Assembly (NCBI GenBank): GCA_963719485.1
Contig: OY970387.1
Location: forward strand, 372,001 to 436,000
Direction: 5' to 3'
Source: Bog-473 sp963719485
GTDB lineage: Bacteria; Actinomycetota; Acidimicrobiia; Acidimicrobiales; RAAP-2
Length of the DNA stretch: 64,000 nt
Part shown: piece after piece, positions 1 to 9,272 of the stretch
Layout: every line of letters begins with the position of its first letter
How positions within the stretch are numbered: position 1 is the stretch's first letter
Position numbers and translations under genes: made by a program
Notes under the pieces: generated by a model
The model's database searches: none
The model's input: the letters and a program-made list of their open reading frames with translations, nothing else
What the model was told of the DNA's origin: nothing

Positions 1-463
1 GGGCCACCCGTCCGGCCACCGAGCTGACGTTGACGATGTCGGCGACCGAGCGCGGCTCGCTCTCGGCGGTGGCCAACAGGTGCGGCAACGCGGCGTGCGT
101 GCAATACAGCAACCCGAGCAGATTCAGGCCGACCATCCGCTGCCACTCCTCGAGTGGCGCATCGACGATCGGCCCCAGCAGCATGACGCCGGCGTTGTTG
201 ACCAAGGTGTCGAGGCGGCCGAACTCCGCCACCGTGGCGGCCACGGCGCGCTGTGCCTCGGCGGGATCGGTGACGTCCGCCTCGACCACCAGCGCGGTCG
301 CGGCGCCGCCGAGCCGCTCGGCCAGGGCTTCGAGGCGGTCGCGGCGCCGGGCCACCAGGGCCACCTTCGCCCCCTCCTCGGCCAGGACGACCGACGTCGC
401 CTCGCCGATGCCGCTGCTGGCGCCCGTCACGAGGGCGACGGTCCCTTCCAGTCTCTTCGTCAT
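1..463 (-). CDS. SDR-family oxidoreductase, 3' end beyond the window
   Basis: This is the N-terminal 154 residues of a short-chain dehydrogenase/reductase, an NAD(P)-dependent Rossmann-fold enzyme. The glycine-rich cofactor motif TGASSGIG lies at residues 13-20, the NNAG motif near residue 90, and the catalytic-Ser region NVSSVAG near the window edge. The YxxxK part of the active site is outside the window. The ATG at 463 opens a protein that begins directly with the first beta strand, as is usual for classical SDRs of about 250 residues. It sits 48 bp downstream of the permease on the same strand. The family is clear; the substrate is not. Confidence 0.9.
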   Translation of the reverse strand, partial: MTKRLEGTVALVTGASSGIGEATSVVLAEEGAKVALVARRRDRLEALAERLGGAATALVVEADVTDPAEAQRAVAATVAEFGRLDTLVNNAGVMLLGPIVDAPLEEWQRMVGLNLLGLLYCTHAALPHLLATAESEPRSVADIVNVSSVAGRVA

Positions 464-511
464 GACGCCTCCACGGGTCCCGTGCCGGCCGCTGCGGCAC
501 AGCGCGGGAGG

Positions 512-2182
512 CTATCGGGCGTCGGGCTCCTTGCCGACCGGTGCGTCCTCGACGGGTCCGACCGCCGCCGCGACCGGCGCGTGGCTCTCGTCGATCCCAA
601 AGAGCCCGACCGGAACGCCGAGGTCCTCGGGCACCCGCGTCGGCGTGTCACGGTTCAATATCTCGCCCCGGAAGTAGGCCGGGCTGATTGCACGGCAGAT
701 GAAGAAGAGCACGACGCCGAGCACGATGGCTCCCACGTCGATCACGAAGACCCCGCCGATGACCCGGTGCGTCCCCGGAAACGTCCAGGTCGTGTAGCTG
801 TTGCTCGGGGTGACCCAGTTGTACCAGAGGAACCAGAACATCGCGAACCACAGGATGACGCCGCCGAGGAGCGGAAGGATGCCGCGGAGCCACAGGCTCC
901 GGGTGCTCTCTGTCAGGCTCTTGCGGTAGAACCAGACGCACACGAAACCCGTCAGCCCGTAGTAGAACGCGATCATCACACCGAGAGCCGAGACCGAGTC
1001 GCCGATGACGCTGCTGCCCGTCGACAGGTAATTCATGGCCACATAGAGCGCGATGGAAATCGCTCCCATGACGACCGTCGACACCGTGGGGGTCAGGAAG
1101 CGCTTGTGTACACGCCCGAAGGCAGAGGGGATCGCCTTGTAGGTCGCCATCGACAAGGTGGTCCGGGCCGTGGGCAGGATGGTCGTCTGCGTCGACGCCG
1201 CGGCCGAGCTGAGCACCATCAGCAGGAGCAGGTGGGTCATGACCGATCCGAACCCCGTCGTGCCAAAGACCGACCTCCCGAGCACGTTGATCACGTCTCC
1301 CGAGTTGTTGGGGTTGCCCAGGCCGATGCCGTGCGTGCCGACGCCGGCGTAGGACTGCGAGGCCAGGACCACCAGGGCGTACGTCACGAGCAGGATCATG
1401 GTGGAGAGGACGGCGGCGCGTCCCGGTATCCGGTGCGAGTCCTTGGTCTCCTCGTTGACCGAGACCGAGGTGTCCCAGCCCCAGTAGATGAAGAGCATCA
1501 GGGTGAACCCCACCATGAAGCTGGTGAAGGACAGATGGAAGAAGGGGTTGAACCACTCTGCGCTGGGTGTCAGGTGCCCGGGGGGTGCGTTGCCCGAGCC
1601 GACCTTCGCGAGTGCGACGACCGCGAACACGATCAGGATCGTCAGCTCGATCCCGAGCAGGACCTTCTGCATGTTGGCCGAGATCTCGATCCCGACGTAG
1701 CAGATCGCCGTCATCAGGACGATCCAGAGGATTCCGACCAGCAGCACCCAGCCGCTCGACGGGTTGGTGCCGATGCCATTGGCGTTGAAGAGCAGGAAGA
1801 CGTACTGACCGGCGATCTGGGCCAGGCTGGCCATCACGAGGATGTCGGCCGCCACGATGCCCCATCCGCCGAACCACCCCGTCTTGGGGCCGAACGCGCG
1901 AGCGCCCCAGGTGAACGTCGTACCGCAGTCGGGGTCGGCGTTGTTCAGCTCCTTGTAGGCGTAGGAGATGAACAGCATCGGGATGAAGGCGAGAATCGTG
2001 ATGATGGGCGCCCCCAGCCCGTTGATGGCGATGACGACAAAGCCGAGCGTGGCCGCCAGGCTGTACGCCGGGGCGGTCGAGGCGACGCCCACAACCACCG
2101 AGGAGATCAGCCCGAGGGCGCCTCCCTTCAGACCCTTCTCACCTATGTCCTTCTGAGCCCTTGTCGCATCCAGATGCACCAT
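512..2182 (-). CDS. APC-superfamily amino-acid permease
   Basis: This is a polytopic membrane protein of 556 residues with about 12-14 hydrophobic segments. It resembles the amino acid-polyamine-organocation superfamily. The first segment contains the run SSVVVGVASTAPAYSLAATL, which matches the substrate- and sodium-binding helix 1 of this family, and a charged loop with YKELNNADPDCGTTF follows helix 2. It probably imports an amino acid or related compound. An in-frame TTG lies 24 bp further upstream, but the ATG at 2182 is preferred because an AAGGAC sequence lies about 12 bases before it. The substrate cannot be read from the sequence. Confidence 0.88.
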   Translation of the reverse strand: MVHLDATRAQKDIGEKGLKGGALGLISSVVVGVASTAPAYSLAATLGFVVIAINGLGAPIITILAFIPMLFISYAYKELNNADPDCGTTFTWGARAFGPKTGWFGGWGIVAADILVMASLAQIAGQYVFLLFNANGIGTNPSSGWVLLVGILWIVLMTAICYVGIEISANMQKVLLGIELTILIVFAVVALAKVGSGNAPPGHLTPSAEWFNPFFHLSFTSFMVGFTLMLFIYWGWDTSVSVNEETKDSHRIPGRAAVLSTMILLVTYALVVLASQSYAGVGTHGIGLGNPNNSGDVINVLGRSVFGTTGFGSVMTHLLLLMVLSSAAASTQTTILPTARTTLSMATYKAIPSAFGRVHKRFLTPTVSTVVMGAISIALYVAMNYLSTGSSVIGDSVSALGVMIAFYYGLTGFVCVWFYRKSLTESTRSLWLRGILPLLGGVILWFAMFWFLWYNWVTPSNSYTTWTFPGTHRVIGGVFVIDVGAIVLGVVLFFICRAISPAYFRGEILNRDTPTRVPEDLGVPVGLFGIDESHAPVAAAVGPVEDAPVGKEPDAR

Positions 2183-2339
2183 GGCCGGCCCCCCGTCCTT
2201 TCGCAAAGGAATTTCGCCCGAACCATACTCAAGCCCCGCGAGAATTACCTCACATTTTCACTGATCCCGTCTGCGGGCGGGGCTTCGGCCCCCTTTTCGG
2301 AGGGTGATGGACCCCCGCGTGCCCGATATCGTCGCCCGG

Positions 2340-3101
2340 TCAGCGCCGCCCGGCTTCGGCCTGCCCGATGCCATCCCGGAGCTTCTGGAGGCTGGAGGAC
2401 AGCAGGCGCGAGACGTGCATCTGGCTCACTCCCACCGCCACGGCGATCTCCGACTGGGTCAGCCCGTCGACGAACCGCATGCGGAGGATCGCTTGCTCGC
2501 GGGCCGGAAGGTTGGCCAGGGCCGGCCCGAGGAGGGCCCTGTCGTCCACCGAGTCGAAGTTGCCGTCGTGCGCGCCCAGCCGGGCCGACAGCGGGTCATC
2601 CTCGCTCTCCGTGGCGTCGATTGAGGCGGCGCGATAACCCTGTCCGGCTTCGATCGCCTCGATCACCGCCTCCTCGGTCGCCCCGGTGGCCTCGGCCAGC
2701 TCGGCCACGGTCGGGTTGCGACCGAGCTGTTGGGACAGCGAACCCGTGGCGTGGCCGAGCTCGAGGTAGAGCTCCTGCACACGGCGGCTGGCCCGAACCG
2801 CCCACCCCTTGTCGCGGAAATGCCGCTTCAGCTCCCCGATGATGGTCCGCGTCGCGAACGCCGCGAAGTCGACGCCGCGGGACGGGTCGAAGCGGTCGAC
2901 CGACTTCACGAGAGCCACCGACGCCACCTGTACCAGGTCGTCCAACGGCTCACCACGGTGGAGGAACCGGCGGGCGAGTTGGTGGGCGAGACCCAGGTTG
3001 GCGGTGATCAGCTCCTCGCGCGCTGCCGGGCTGAAGGCCGGACGGTCAGATTCGGCAGTGTCCGGCAGCGGCCCGGGATCGTGTTCCCGGCCCTTCGTCA
3101 C
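2340..3101 (-). CDS. SigB/SigF-family RNA polymerase sigma factor
   Basis: This 253-residue group 3 sigma factor directs RNA polymerase to stress promoters. Region 2 (about residues 27-100) includes DDLVQVASVALVKSVDRFDP and the stretch FAAFATRTIIGELKRHFRD. Region 3 follows, and region 4 near the C terminus carries the helix-turn-helix LTQSEIAVAVGVSQMHVSRL. These match the SigB/SigF subfamily controlled by partner switching. It is the last gene of a three-gene unit: its ATG overlaps the stop of the anti-sigma gene (ATGA), so the two are probably translated in coupled fashion. Its activity should be set by the two proteins encoded just upstream and by the divergent phosphatase. Confidence 0.93.
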   Translation of the reverse strand: MTKGREHDPGPLPDTAESDRPAFSPAAREELITANLGLAHQLARRFLHRGEPLDDLVQVASVALVKSVDRFDPSRGVDFAAFATRTIIGELKRHFRDKGWAVRASRRVQELYLELGHATGSLSQQLGRNPTVAELAEATGATEEAVIEAIEAGQGYRAASIDATESEDDPLSARLGAHDGNFDSVDDRALLGPALANLPAREQAILRMRFVDGLTQSEIAVAVGVSQMHVSRLLSSSLQKLRDGIGQAEAGRR

Positions 3102-3523
3102 TCCGCATGCCCCCCCCGGCGCTTCCGCAGCCAGGCACGCACAGAGCCGTCCTGGCTCTCCCGTCCGTGCTCGTCCACCAGCGCGTCGAGAATCTGCTCG
3201 CTCAGCCGGGCGACCTCGTCCTCTTCCGGCTCAGGCTCGGATGCCATCTCGGCCCGTTCGAGGGTGCACACCACCCCGATGGCGTCACCCAGCACATTGA
3301 GCTCGAGACACAGGTCTCCGTGCCGCGCGTCGTTCCCCTGCAGAGTGAGCAGGCACAGTTCGCCCACGGCGAGCCGCAGGTCCTCGAGCTCCTCGATGTC
3401 GAACCCGGCACGGGCGGAGATTGCACTGGTGACGAGCCGGGCGAGCACGATGAGATCACCGCGCGCCGGAAACCTGAGTTCGATCCGATCGCCGCTCTCG
3501 AGCCGGTCGGTCGTCTCCGTCAC
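3098..3523 (-). CDS. RsbW-like anti-sigma factor (GHKL ATPase/serine kinase)
   Basis: This 141-residue protein has the GHKL ATPase fold of RsbW/SpoIIAB anti-sigma factors. The N-box helix is visible as IEELEDLRLAVGELCLL. The second half is shorter and more degenerate than in canonical RsbW: I do not see a clear GxGL lid. In this family the protein binds its sigma factor and phosphorylates the STAS antagonist. It is translated between the STAS gene (4-bp ATGA overlap) and the sigma gene (4-bp ATGA overlap), which supports that role. Kinase activity is less certain than sigma binding. Confidence 0.86.
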   Translation of the reverse strand: MTETTDRLESGDRIELRFPARGDLIVLARLVTSAISARAGFDIEELEDLRLAVGELCLLTLQGNDARHGDLCLELNVLGDAIGVVCTLERAEMASEPEPEEDEVARLSEQILDALVDEHGRESQDGSVRAWLRKRRGGHAE

Positions 3524-3861
3524 GCCGCCCCCGCCGATTCCAACGAGTCGGCGATGGTGAACACACTGGTCAGGCCCGTGATCTCGAAGATCTTGACGAT
3601 GCGCGGGTCCGCCACGACCACATGCAGCTCACCGCCCAGCTCCCGGCAGCGCTTGAGCGCACCGACGAGCACGCCGAGCGCGGTGGAGTCCAGGAACGTG
3701 ACCCCGAGAAGGTCGAGCACGACGGTCGCCTCGCCCTGGGCGATGACGCCGTGCAGGCACTCGCGGAGCTGTGGGGCCGTGGCGACGTCGATCTCGCCGC
3801 TCACCGCGATCACCGGGGGGCTGGTGCCCGCCCGCTCCTCGATGTGAAAATCCTGGTCCAC
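3520..3861 (-). CDS. STAS-domain anti-sigma factor antagonist
   Basis: This is a single STAS domain of 113 residues. The phosphorylation motif DSTALGVLVGALKR is present, with its serine in the conserved place at the start of helix 2. In partner-switching systems the unphosphorylated form binds the anti-sigma factor and frees sigma; the anti-sigma kinase inactivates it and a PP2C phosphatase restores it. The GTG at 3861 is chosen because AGGAGG lies five bases upstream. ATG 3882 and TTG 3909 are in frame but have no comparable ribosome site. It is the first gene of the antagonist/anti-sigma/sigma unit. Confidence 0.9.
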   Translation of the reverse strand: MDQDFHIEERAGTSPPVIAVSGEIDVATAPQLRECLHGVIAQGEATVVLDLLGVTFLDSTALGVLVGALKRCRELGGELHVVVADPRIVKIFEITGLTSVFTIADSLESAGAA

Positions 3862-3930
3862 TCCGCCCTCCTGTGGGCTCATCCCCGGCCACCCCGCGCA
3901 TGACTGCAATGCCGATTGGCCAGACGTTCT

Positions 3931-3956
3931 ATAGCCGCCGGAGAGCCAACCTAAAC
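3931..3956 (-). promoter_or_regulatory. candidate SigB/SigF-type promoter of the sigma operon
   Basis: On the minus strand GTTT (3956-3953) is followed after 16 bases by GGCTAT (3936-3931). The known SigF/SigB pattern is GTTT with a 14-17 base spacer and GGGTAT, so this is one base off in the -10 element. Transcription would begin near 3924, about 60 bases before the GTG of the antagonist gene. The expected meaning is positive autoregulation of the operon by its own sigma factor. This is inferred from pattern only. Confidence 0.45.
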
Positions 3957-4105
3957 CTCCCGGGAACCGCCCGGGTTCCCCCCAGGTACGCAGGGGTGGA
4001 GAGTTGCCCCGCCGCCCGGGTGAACGTCATGTCCTTGACCCCCTCCGCCTGGCGGCGAGAATAGCGTTCAACAACGAGCCCACCGTGGCGACCGGGGGAG
4101 AGTAC

Positions 4106-7100
4106 GTGCCCGAACCAGGAGACGAGGAGCTTCAGGCCACCCCTCGGAGCGACCGCGCCGATCGGGCGGAGGCCGTGGCGACACTCGTCGCCCTGGTCTG
4201 GGCTTCCGTCGTGGCCATCATCTTCGCGGTCTACGGCGGGAACGTGTCGCTGGTCGGGTTCCTGGCCATCGCCCCCTTCATCGCCGCCGCCTTCGCCCGC
4301 CCCTCGCGGGTGGCGCTGGTTGGGTTTCTGGCCGCGTTCTTCGCCCTCGTCATCAGCACACCGCCGCACAGCTACGGCGAGCTGAACCACACGCTCCGCG
4401 TCGTGACGATGCTGGCGGCCACCGCGGTGGCAATGTGGATCTCCTACCTCCGCGGGAAACGAAACGTCCAGCTCTGGACCGCCCGCTCCGAGACGAGGAA
4501 CGAGAGGCGGCGGCGCGTCGCCGCCGAGACGGCGCAACGGATGCAGGCCATGGCGCGGGCGCTCACGACCGCGGCCGACCCGGCCCAGGTGGCAGACGCC
4601 GTCTTTGCCGCACTGCGCGACGAGCTGCGCGTCGACGCCTCGACGTTCGCTCTCCTCGACGATCGGGGTGTCCTCCGAACGCTGCGCCGCTTCGGCTACT
4701 CCCCCGACGACCCCAGCGACGGGGTGCTGACCTCCTTGCAGCCCGACGGACCGGTCCTGGGCCACAACGTCGCCTTCTTCTCGGAGACCATCGACGACCT
4801 CCAGCGGCAGCGCCCAGACATCTCTTCGTCTCTCGGCTCGAACCGGTTCCGGGCCCTCGCGATCATCCCCCTCGTCGTCTCGGACCACACCATCGGTGCC
4901 GTGGTCGTGCACTGGAACGACGACCGTGAGATCTCCGAACCCGACCGGACCTTCCTCTTCACCATCACCGGTGCCGCGGCCCAGGCGGTCGAACGGGCCC
5001 GGCTGACGCTGACCGAGTTCGTCAACCTGGAACGCAGCCAGCACCTGCACCAGCTCAGCTCGGCGTTGGCCGCCGCCACGACACCCGGCGACGTCGCGCA
5101 CGCGGCCATCGCCGGTGGTCGGCGTGCGCTGGGGGCGCACTCGGCAGTTGTACGCGTCCCCGCCCTCGGCGAACGCGGCCTGGCCTGTCTGGCCAGCAGC
5201 GGCCATCCCGCGCTGCTCGCCCGCACCGTGGTGGCGCTCGATGGGAGCCACGCCGGCACCTGCTTCTCGCGCGGCCGGACCATTCTCGCCACCATCGATG
5301 CGGATGAGGAGGTCGCGGACGAGGTCGCCGCGGAGATCGTGCCGCGGGTGCTCCACGAACTGCCCAAGCCGGTAACGATCGTGAGCGAGCCGCTCGTGGG
5401 CAGCATCGGGCCTCTCGGGGTCCTCTCGCTCGCCTTCGTTGCCCTCCCCGAGCTGAACGAGCCCGACCTGCGCTTCCTCTCCACGCTGGCGGGTCTGACC
5501 GCCCAGGCGCTGGAGCGGGCCCAGGTCTTCCAGCACGAGCGTGAGGCGCTACGCGACGCGGAGGCTGGACGCGAGCGCCTGTCCCTGCTCTCCGAGGTCA
5601 CCCGCCTCCTCAGCTCCAGCCTCGAGCCGACCACGGTGATCCGGCGGACCATGAGCCTGGTCGAGGGCCGCCTGGCCGACTCGTGCTCCGTCCAGGTACC
5701 CGGTGGGGGCGGTCTCATCCGCCTCGACGTGCGCGAGCCCCGGGCGCCGGTGCGGGCCGACGCGGCCAAGCCGGCTGAGGACGTCCTCTCCTTCGGCTCC
5801 GACGCGCCGGCCGCCGTCGCCTTCCGCACGGGCCGCACGCAGTTGGCGCCGCTTGTTGTCGACGAGAACGGAACCGACCCGCAGGGCTCCGGCACGGCAT
5901 TGGCGGTGCCGCTGACCGCCAACGGCGAGGTCATCGGCGTCATGACGTTCGTCGATGGACCCGGCCGCCTCTTCGAAGCGGACGACGTCTCGCTGGCCAC
6001 GGAGGTGGCGAGCCGGGCCGGTGTCGCACTGTCCAACGCCACCCGGTTCCAGCGCGAGCATGTCGTCGCCGACGTGTTACAGCGCGCCGTGCTGCCCGAC
6101 TCGCTGCCCGACGTCGCGGGGCTTGTGCTCGACGCGGAATACCGGGCCGGGGTGGCCGGAACCTATGCCGGCGGTGACTGGTACGACGTGTTCGAACTCA
6201 GCAACGACTCCGTCTTCTTCAGCGTGGGCGACGTCATGGGCAAGGGCGCCCCAGCGGCTGCCTTGATGGGACAGGTGCGCAGCGCGATCCGCGCGTACGC
6301 GGTGTCCGGCTTGTCGCCGACCGAGGTGCTCTCGTCGCTCGACAGCCTGTTCGACACCCTCATCGAGGACAGGGTGGTCACCGCCGTCGTGGGGACGATC
6401 TCACCGTCGACCGGCCGGGTCGTCCTGAGCAACGCGGGCCACCCGCCGCCGCTCGTCGTACGCGCCGACGGCAGTGCCACGTTCTGCCCGATGCAGCGCT
6501 CGCTGCTCATCGCGGCCGGGTTGAGCGGCGCGCCCCGGCCCCGGGACGAGATCGTGCTCGATCGCGGGGACTCTCTCATCATGTACTCGGACGGCCTGAT
6601 CGAGCGCCGCGGCGAGGTGATCACGCACGGGATGGAGCGGTTGGCGCACACGGCAACAGTGGTTGCGCGAGGCGGATGGCCCGACCACCCCGCGGCGACC
6701 TTTGCGTCCATGCTCAGCGCCGAGGAGCGCACCGACGATGTCGTGGTGCTGTGCCTCAGCTACACCGGACTCTCCGAGGAGCGCATAACCGCCCAGCCTG
6801 TGGGTACGGGACGAGATGGAATGTCGACGCTGCACCTCGAGCCGGTGGTTGAGAGCACCCCCGTGGCCCGCCACTGGGTGGCGGCGCACCTGCGCGGACT
6901 GCCGGCCGAGGTGACGGGATGCGCCGCGCTCCTGACCTCGGAACTGGTCACCAACGCGGTCCTCCACGCGGCGACCTCCATGTGCGTGACCCTCCACATC
7001 TTGCCAGACCGCATCCGGGTGGACGTCGCCGACGGCAACCCGGCCTTTCCGTCCATCAAGGAGTACGGCCAGGACGCGGCCACGGGGCGGGGACTGACGC

Positions 7101-7765
7101 TGTTCAACACGCTGGCGTCGAATTGGGGGGTCCAGGCCGTCGACGGTGGAAAGATCGTCTGGTTCGAGCTTCCGGTCGACTTCCCGGTGGCCCCGGTGAG
7201 CATCTCCGACGGCAGTTTCCGCTTCGACCTGACCGGCATTGCGCGACCGAGTCGCCGTGGCGACAGCGGCGACTCGCCCGAGCTGTCCGTGCACCTGCTC
7301 GGGATTCCCGTCGCCCTCCTTCAGAAGTCGAGCGAGCAGTACGAGGCCCTCTTCCGCGAGCTCCGGCTGATGAAGGAGCGGGCGGAAAGCTCCCCCGACG
7401 CCCCGTACCTCCCCGAGCGTCTCGCCGTGCTCGTGTCCCAGATCGGAACCCGCTTCAACGGCCTGGGCCCGGGCATGGACGACATGTGGCAGATGGCGGT
7501 CGACAACGGGGTCGAGTTCTTCGACTGGACACTCGATCTGCCGCAGTCAGCCGTGGTGGCCTGCGAGTTCTACGACGCCATGCTCGACGAGGCCGACGAG
7601 TTCGGCCTGTCGCAGCGACTCCTGACCCTCCCGGCGTCGCCCACCAGCGTCGCGGTGCGCCGGTGGTTCCTGTCGGAGCTCACGGGGCAGCTGCACGGCA
7701 AGGCCCCCGTGTCCTGGGTCGACAGTCGGTTCCACGCCGAGCTGCAGGCCGTGCTCGCCCGCTGA
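4106..7765 (+). CDS. membrane-anchored GAF/SpoIIE-type PP2C phosphatase with C-terminal ATPase domain
   Basis: This is a 1219-residue multidomain regulator. Hydrophobic segments occupy about residues 20-115. Three GAF-like sensor domains then follow (roughly 150-300, 320-470, 500-640). Next comes a SpoIIE/PP2C phosphatase domain (about 650-860) with GGDWYD, VGDVMGKG, SNAGHPPPLV and SDGLIERR, which hold the metal-binding aspartates. An RsbW-like ATPase domain (about 880-1010) carries TSELVTNAVLHA and GRGLTLFNTLA. About 200 further residues have no motif I recognise. The GTG at 4106 has GGGGAGA immediately upstream. Placed opposite the sigma operon, it should dephosphorylate the STAS antagonist in response to a signal; the added ATPase domain could also act on a STAS partner. 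Confidence 0.9.
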   Translation: MPEPGDEELQATPRSDRADRAEAVATLVALVWASVVAIIFAVYGGNVSLVGFLAIAPFIAAAFARPSRVALVGFLAAFFALVISTPPHSYGELNHTLRVVTMLAATAVAMWISYLRGKRNVQLWTARSETRNERRRRVAAETAQRMQAMARALTTAADPAQVADAVFAALRDELRVDASTFALLDDRGVLRTLRRFGYSPDDPSDGVLTSLQPDGPVLGHNVAFFSETIDDLQRQRPDISSSLGSNRFRALAIIPLVVSDHTIGAVVVHWNDDREISEPDRTFLFTITGAAAQAVERARLTLTEFVNLERSQHLHQLSSALAAATTPGDVAHAAIAGGRRALGAHSAVVRVPALGERGLACLASSGHPALLARTVVALDGSHAGTCFSRGRTILATIDADEEVADEVAAEIVPRVLHELPKPVTIVSEPLVGSIGPLGVLSLAFVALPELNEPDLRFLSTLAGLTAQALERAQVFQHEREALRDAEAGRERLSLLSEVTRLLSSSLEPTTVIRRTMSLVEGRLADSCSVQVPGGGGLIRLDVREPRAPVRADAAKPAEDVLSFGSDAPAAVAFRTGRTQLAPLVVDENGTDPQGSGTALAVPLTANGEVIGVMTFVDGPGRLFEADDVSLATEVASRAGVALSNATRFQREHVVADVLQRAVLPDSLPDVAGLVLDAEYRAGVAGTYAGGDWYDVFELSNDSVFFSVGDVMGKGAPAAALMGQVRSAIRAYAVSGLSPTEVLSSLDSLFDTLIEDRVVTAVVGTISPSTGRVVLSNAGHPPPLVVRADGSATFCPMQRSLLIAAGLSGAPRPRDEIVLDRGDSLIMYSDGLIERRGEVITHGMERLAHTATVVARGGWPDHPAATFASMLSAEERTDDVVVLCLSYTGLSEERITAQPVGTGRDGMSTLHLEPVVESTPVARHWVAAHLRGLPAEVTGCAALLTSELVTNAVLHAATSMCVTLHILPDRIRVDVADGNPAFPSIKEYGQDAATGRGLTLFNTLASNWGVQAVDGGKIVWFELPVDFPVAPVSISDGSFRFDLTGIARPSRRGDSGDSPELSVHLLGIPVALLQKSSEQYEALFRELRLMKERAESSPDAPYLPERLAVLVSQIGTRFNGLGPGMDDMWQMAVDNGVEFFDWTLDLPQSAVVACEFYDAMLDEADEFGLSQRLLTLPASPTSVAVRRWFLSELTGQLHGKAPVSWVDSRFHAELQAVLAR

Positions 7766-7775
7766 GCGGCGCGGT

Positions 7776-8357
7776 TCAGCGGCTCCTGGCGGTTGCCTTC
7801 TTCAACACCTTCCCGTAGTGCTCCAGACCCTCGCTCGAGAGGGGGGCCGACGGACCGCTGGCAATGGAGACCCGCTCGGGGATGATGCCCCAGACCGGCA
7901 CCTTCAGCTCGGTCCACCACGCGACGGTTGCCTCCAGGTCGTTGGTCCCCAGCCGGGCCGAACAGATGACGACGCCGGCCGGGATGTTGCTCGGCGTCAT
8001 CGCAAGCGTCGTCACGACGCGGTTGGGCTCGACCCCGCCGGCCCGGGTCGGGATGATGACCGCGTCCGCCCGGGCGAGCGCCGCCTGGACGACGTTGCCC
8101 TCCCCGGGTGGTGTGTCGACCACGACGATGCCCTCCTGCTGGTTCATCGCCTTGGTGACGGTGCGCACGGAAGGGCCTTCGATCAGCTCCACTCCATCCA
8201 TCGGGTCGGCGTCGAACCACTCGGCCGTCGAACCCTGGGGGTCGGCGTCGACCAGCACCACCGGACCTCGTCCTCGCTGCGCCGACACGGCGGCCAGGTA
8301 CACGGCGGTGGTGGTCTTGCCGACCCCGCCCTTCACGTTGCTCACGACGATGTTCAT
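7776..8357 (-). CDS. ParA-family ATPase, orphan
   Basis: This 193-residue protein starts with the deviant Walker A motif KGGVGKTTT at residues 9-17, followed by VLVDADPQGST (Walker A') and VVDTPPG (Walker B region). These define the MinD/ParA ATPases that form nucleotide-dependent dimers on DNA or membrane. At under 200 residues it is the short form without an N-terminal DNA-binding domain. There is no parB-like gene nearby, so it is an orphan and may position a protein complex rather than segregate a replicon. It converges on the large phosphatase gene with only about 10 bp between them. Confidence 0.9.
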   Translation of the reverse strand: MNIVVSNVKGGVGKTTTAVYLAAVSAQRGRGPVVLVDADPQGSTAEWFDADPMDGVELIEGPSVRTVTKAMNQQEGIVVVDTPPGEGNVVQAALARADAVIIPTRAGGVEPNRVVTTLAMTPSNIPAGVVICSARLGTNDLEATVAWWTELKVPVWGIIPERVSIASGPSAPLSSEGLEHYGKVLKKATARSR

Positions 8358-8422
8358 TGCCTCCGGTCCTCTAGCAATCGGGAAAATCGGCCCTTACGGT
8401 ACCGGCCGTCCGGGGTCGCCGG

Positions 8423-9268
8423 TCACGGCAGGAGGAGCGCGCCCAGCCGACGTCGGGTGATGATGACTCCGACGACCGCCATTGCCAGCAGGTAGGCGAT
8501 GTGGCCCGGCAGGGTCCAGCTCCAGATGCCCAGGTCGGCGGCGCGTACCAGCACCACGCCCTGGTAGAGGGGCGTGCAGCGCACGACCGCCTGGAGCCAC
8601 CCCGGGTACACGGTGATCGGGAAGAAGGTGGCCGAGAAGAGGAACAAGGGGATGAAGGCGAGCGAGACCATGTCGAAGTCCTGCCAGGTCCGCATGTAGG
8701 TGGTGCCGGCCATTCCGGCGGATGCGAAGGCCAGGCTGATCAGCACCGCCGCCGGCCAGCACAGGACCGCCCAGGGCGAGACGATGTAGCCGAGCATCGC
8801 CATGAGGCCCAGGAAGGCGGCCGAGTACAGCGCGCCGCGCAGGACGCACCAGCTGAGCTCGCCGAGCGCCACGTCGGTCACACCCAGGGGCGTCGACAGC
8901 ATGGCGTCGTAGGTCTTGGCGATCTTGAGCTTGAAGAAGACGAGGAAGGTCGAATCGAGCATGGCGCCGTTCATGGCCGACGACGCCAGCAGGCCGGGCG
9001 CCACGAACGCGGTGTAGGGGATCTCCCGGCCGTCCACGTTGATCGGCCCGACGAGGTGCGACAGCCCGACCCCGATGGAGAGGAGATAGAAGAGCGGCTC
9101 GAAGAAGCCCGAGACGAGGAAGATCCAGGAGCGCCGGTAGACGAGCAGGTTGCGCTCGAGCACCCGGGAGGCGTGGCGTCCTCCCAGCAGGGCAAGCGGG
9201 GTGATGCGCGCCGCCACCCCGGGCGATCGCTGGTCGAGGGCGGCGCCCGAGTCGGTCGAGGTCGTCAT
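8423..9268 (-). CDS. ABC-2 type exporter permease
   Basis: This is a 281-residue integral membrane protein with about six hydrophobic segments, of the ABC-2/DrrB type. Typical features are a cytoplasmic N-terminal helix before WIFLVSGFFEPLFYLLSIGVG and the stretch FLFSATFFPI near the fifth segment. It is the last gene of a three-gene unit with a second permease and an ATPase, so the exporter is probably a heterodimer of permeases driven by the shared ATPase. The ATG at 9268 begins 4 bases after the stop of the preceding permease gene. Likely cargo is a lipid, glycan or hydrophobic drug; the sequence does not say which. Confidence 0.9.
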   Translation of the reverse strand: MTTSTDSGAALDQRSPGVAARITPLALLGGRHASRVLERNLLVYRRSWIFLVSGFFEPLFYLLSIGVGLSHLVGPINVDGREIPYTAFVAPGLLASSAMNGAMLDSTFLVFFKLKIAKTYDAMLSTPLGVTDVALGELSWCVLRGALYSAAFLGLMAMLGYIVSPWAVLCWPAAVLISLAFASAGMAGTTYMRTWQDFDMVSLAFIPLFLFSATFFPITVYPGWLQAVVRCTPLYQGVVLVRAADLGIWSWTLPGHIAYLLAMAVVGVIITRRRLGALLLP

Positions 9269-9272
9269 GGCC

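Noticed and set aside
80..2842. A 920-residue plus-strand open frame
   Set aside because: It is antisense to the permease and sigma-factor genes, has Arg/His/Gln/Pro-rich low-pattern sequence, and shows no domain. High GC makes such antisense frames common.
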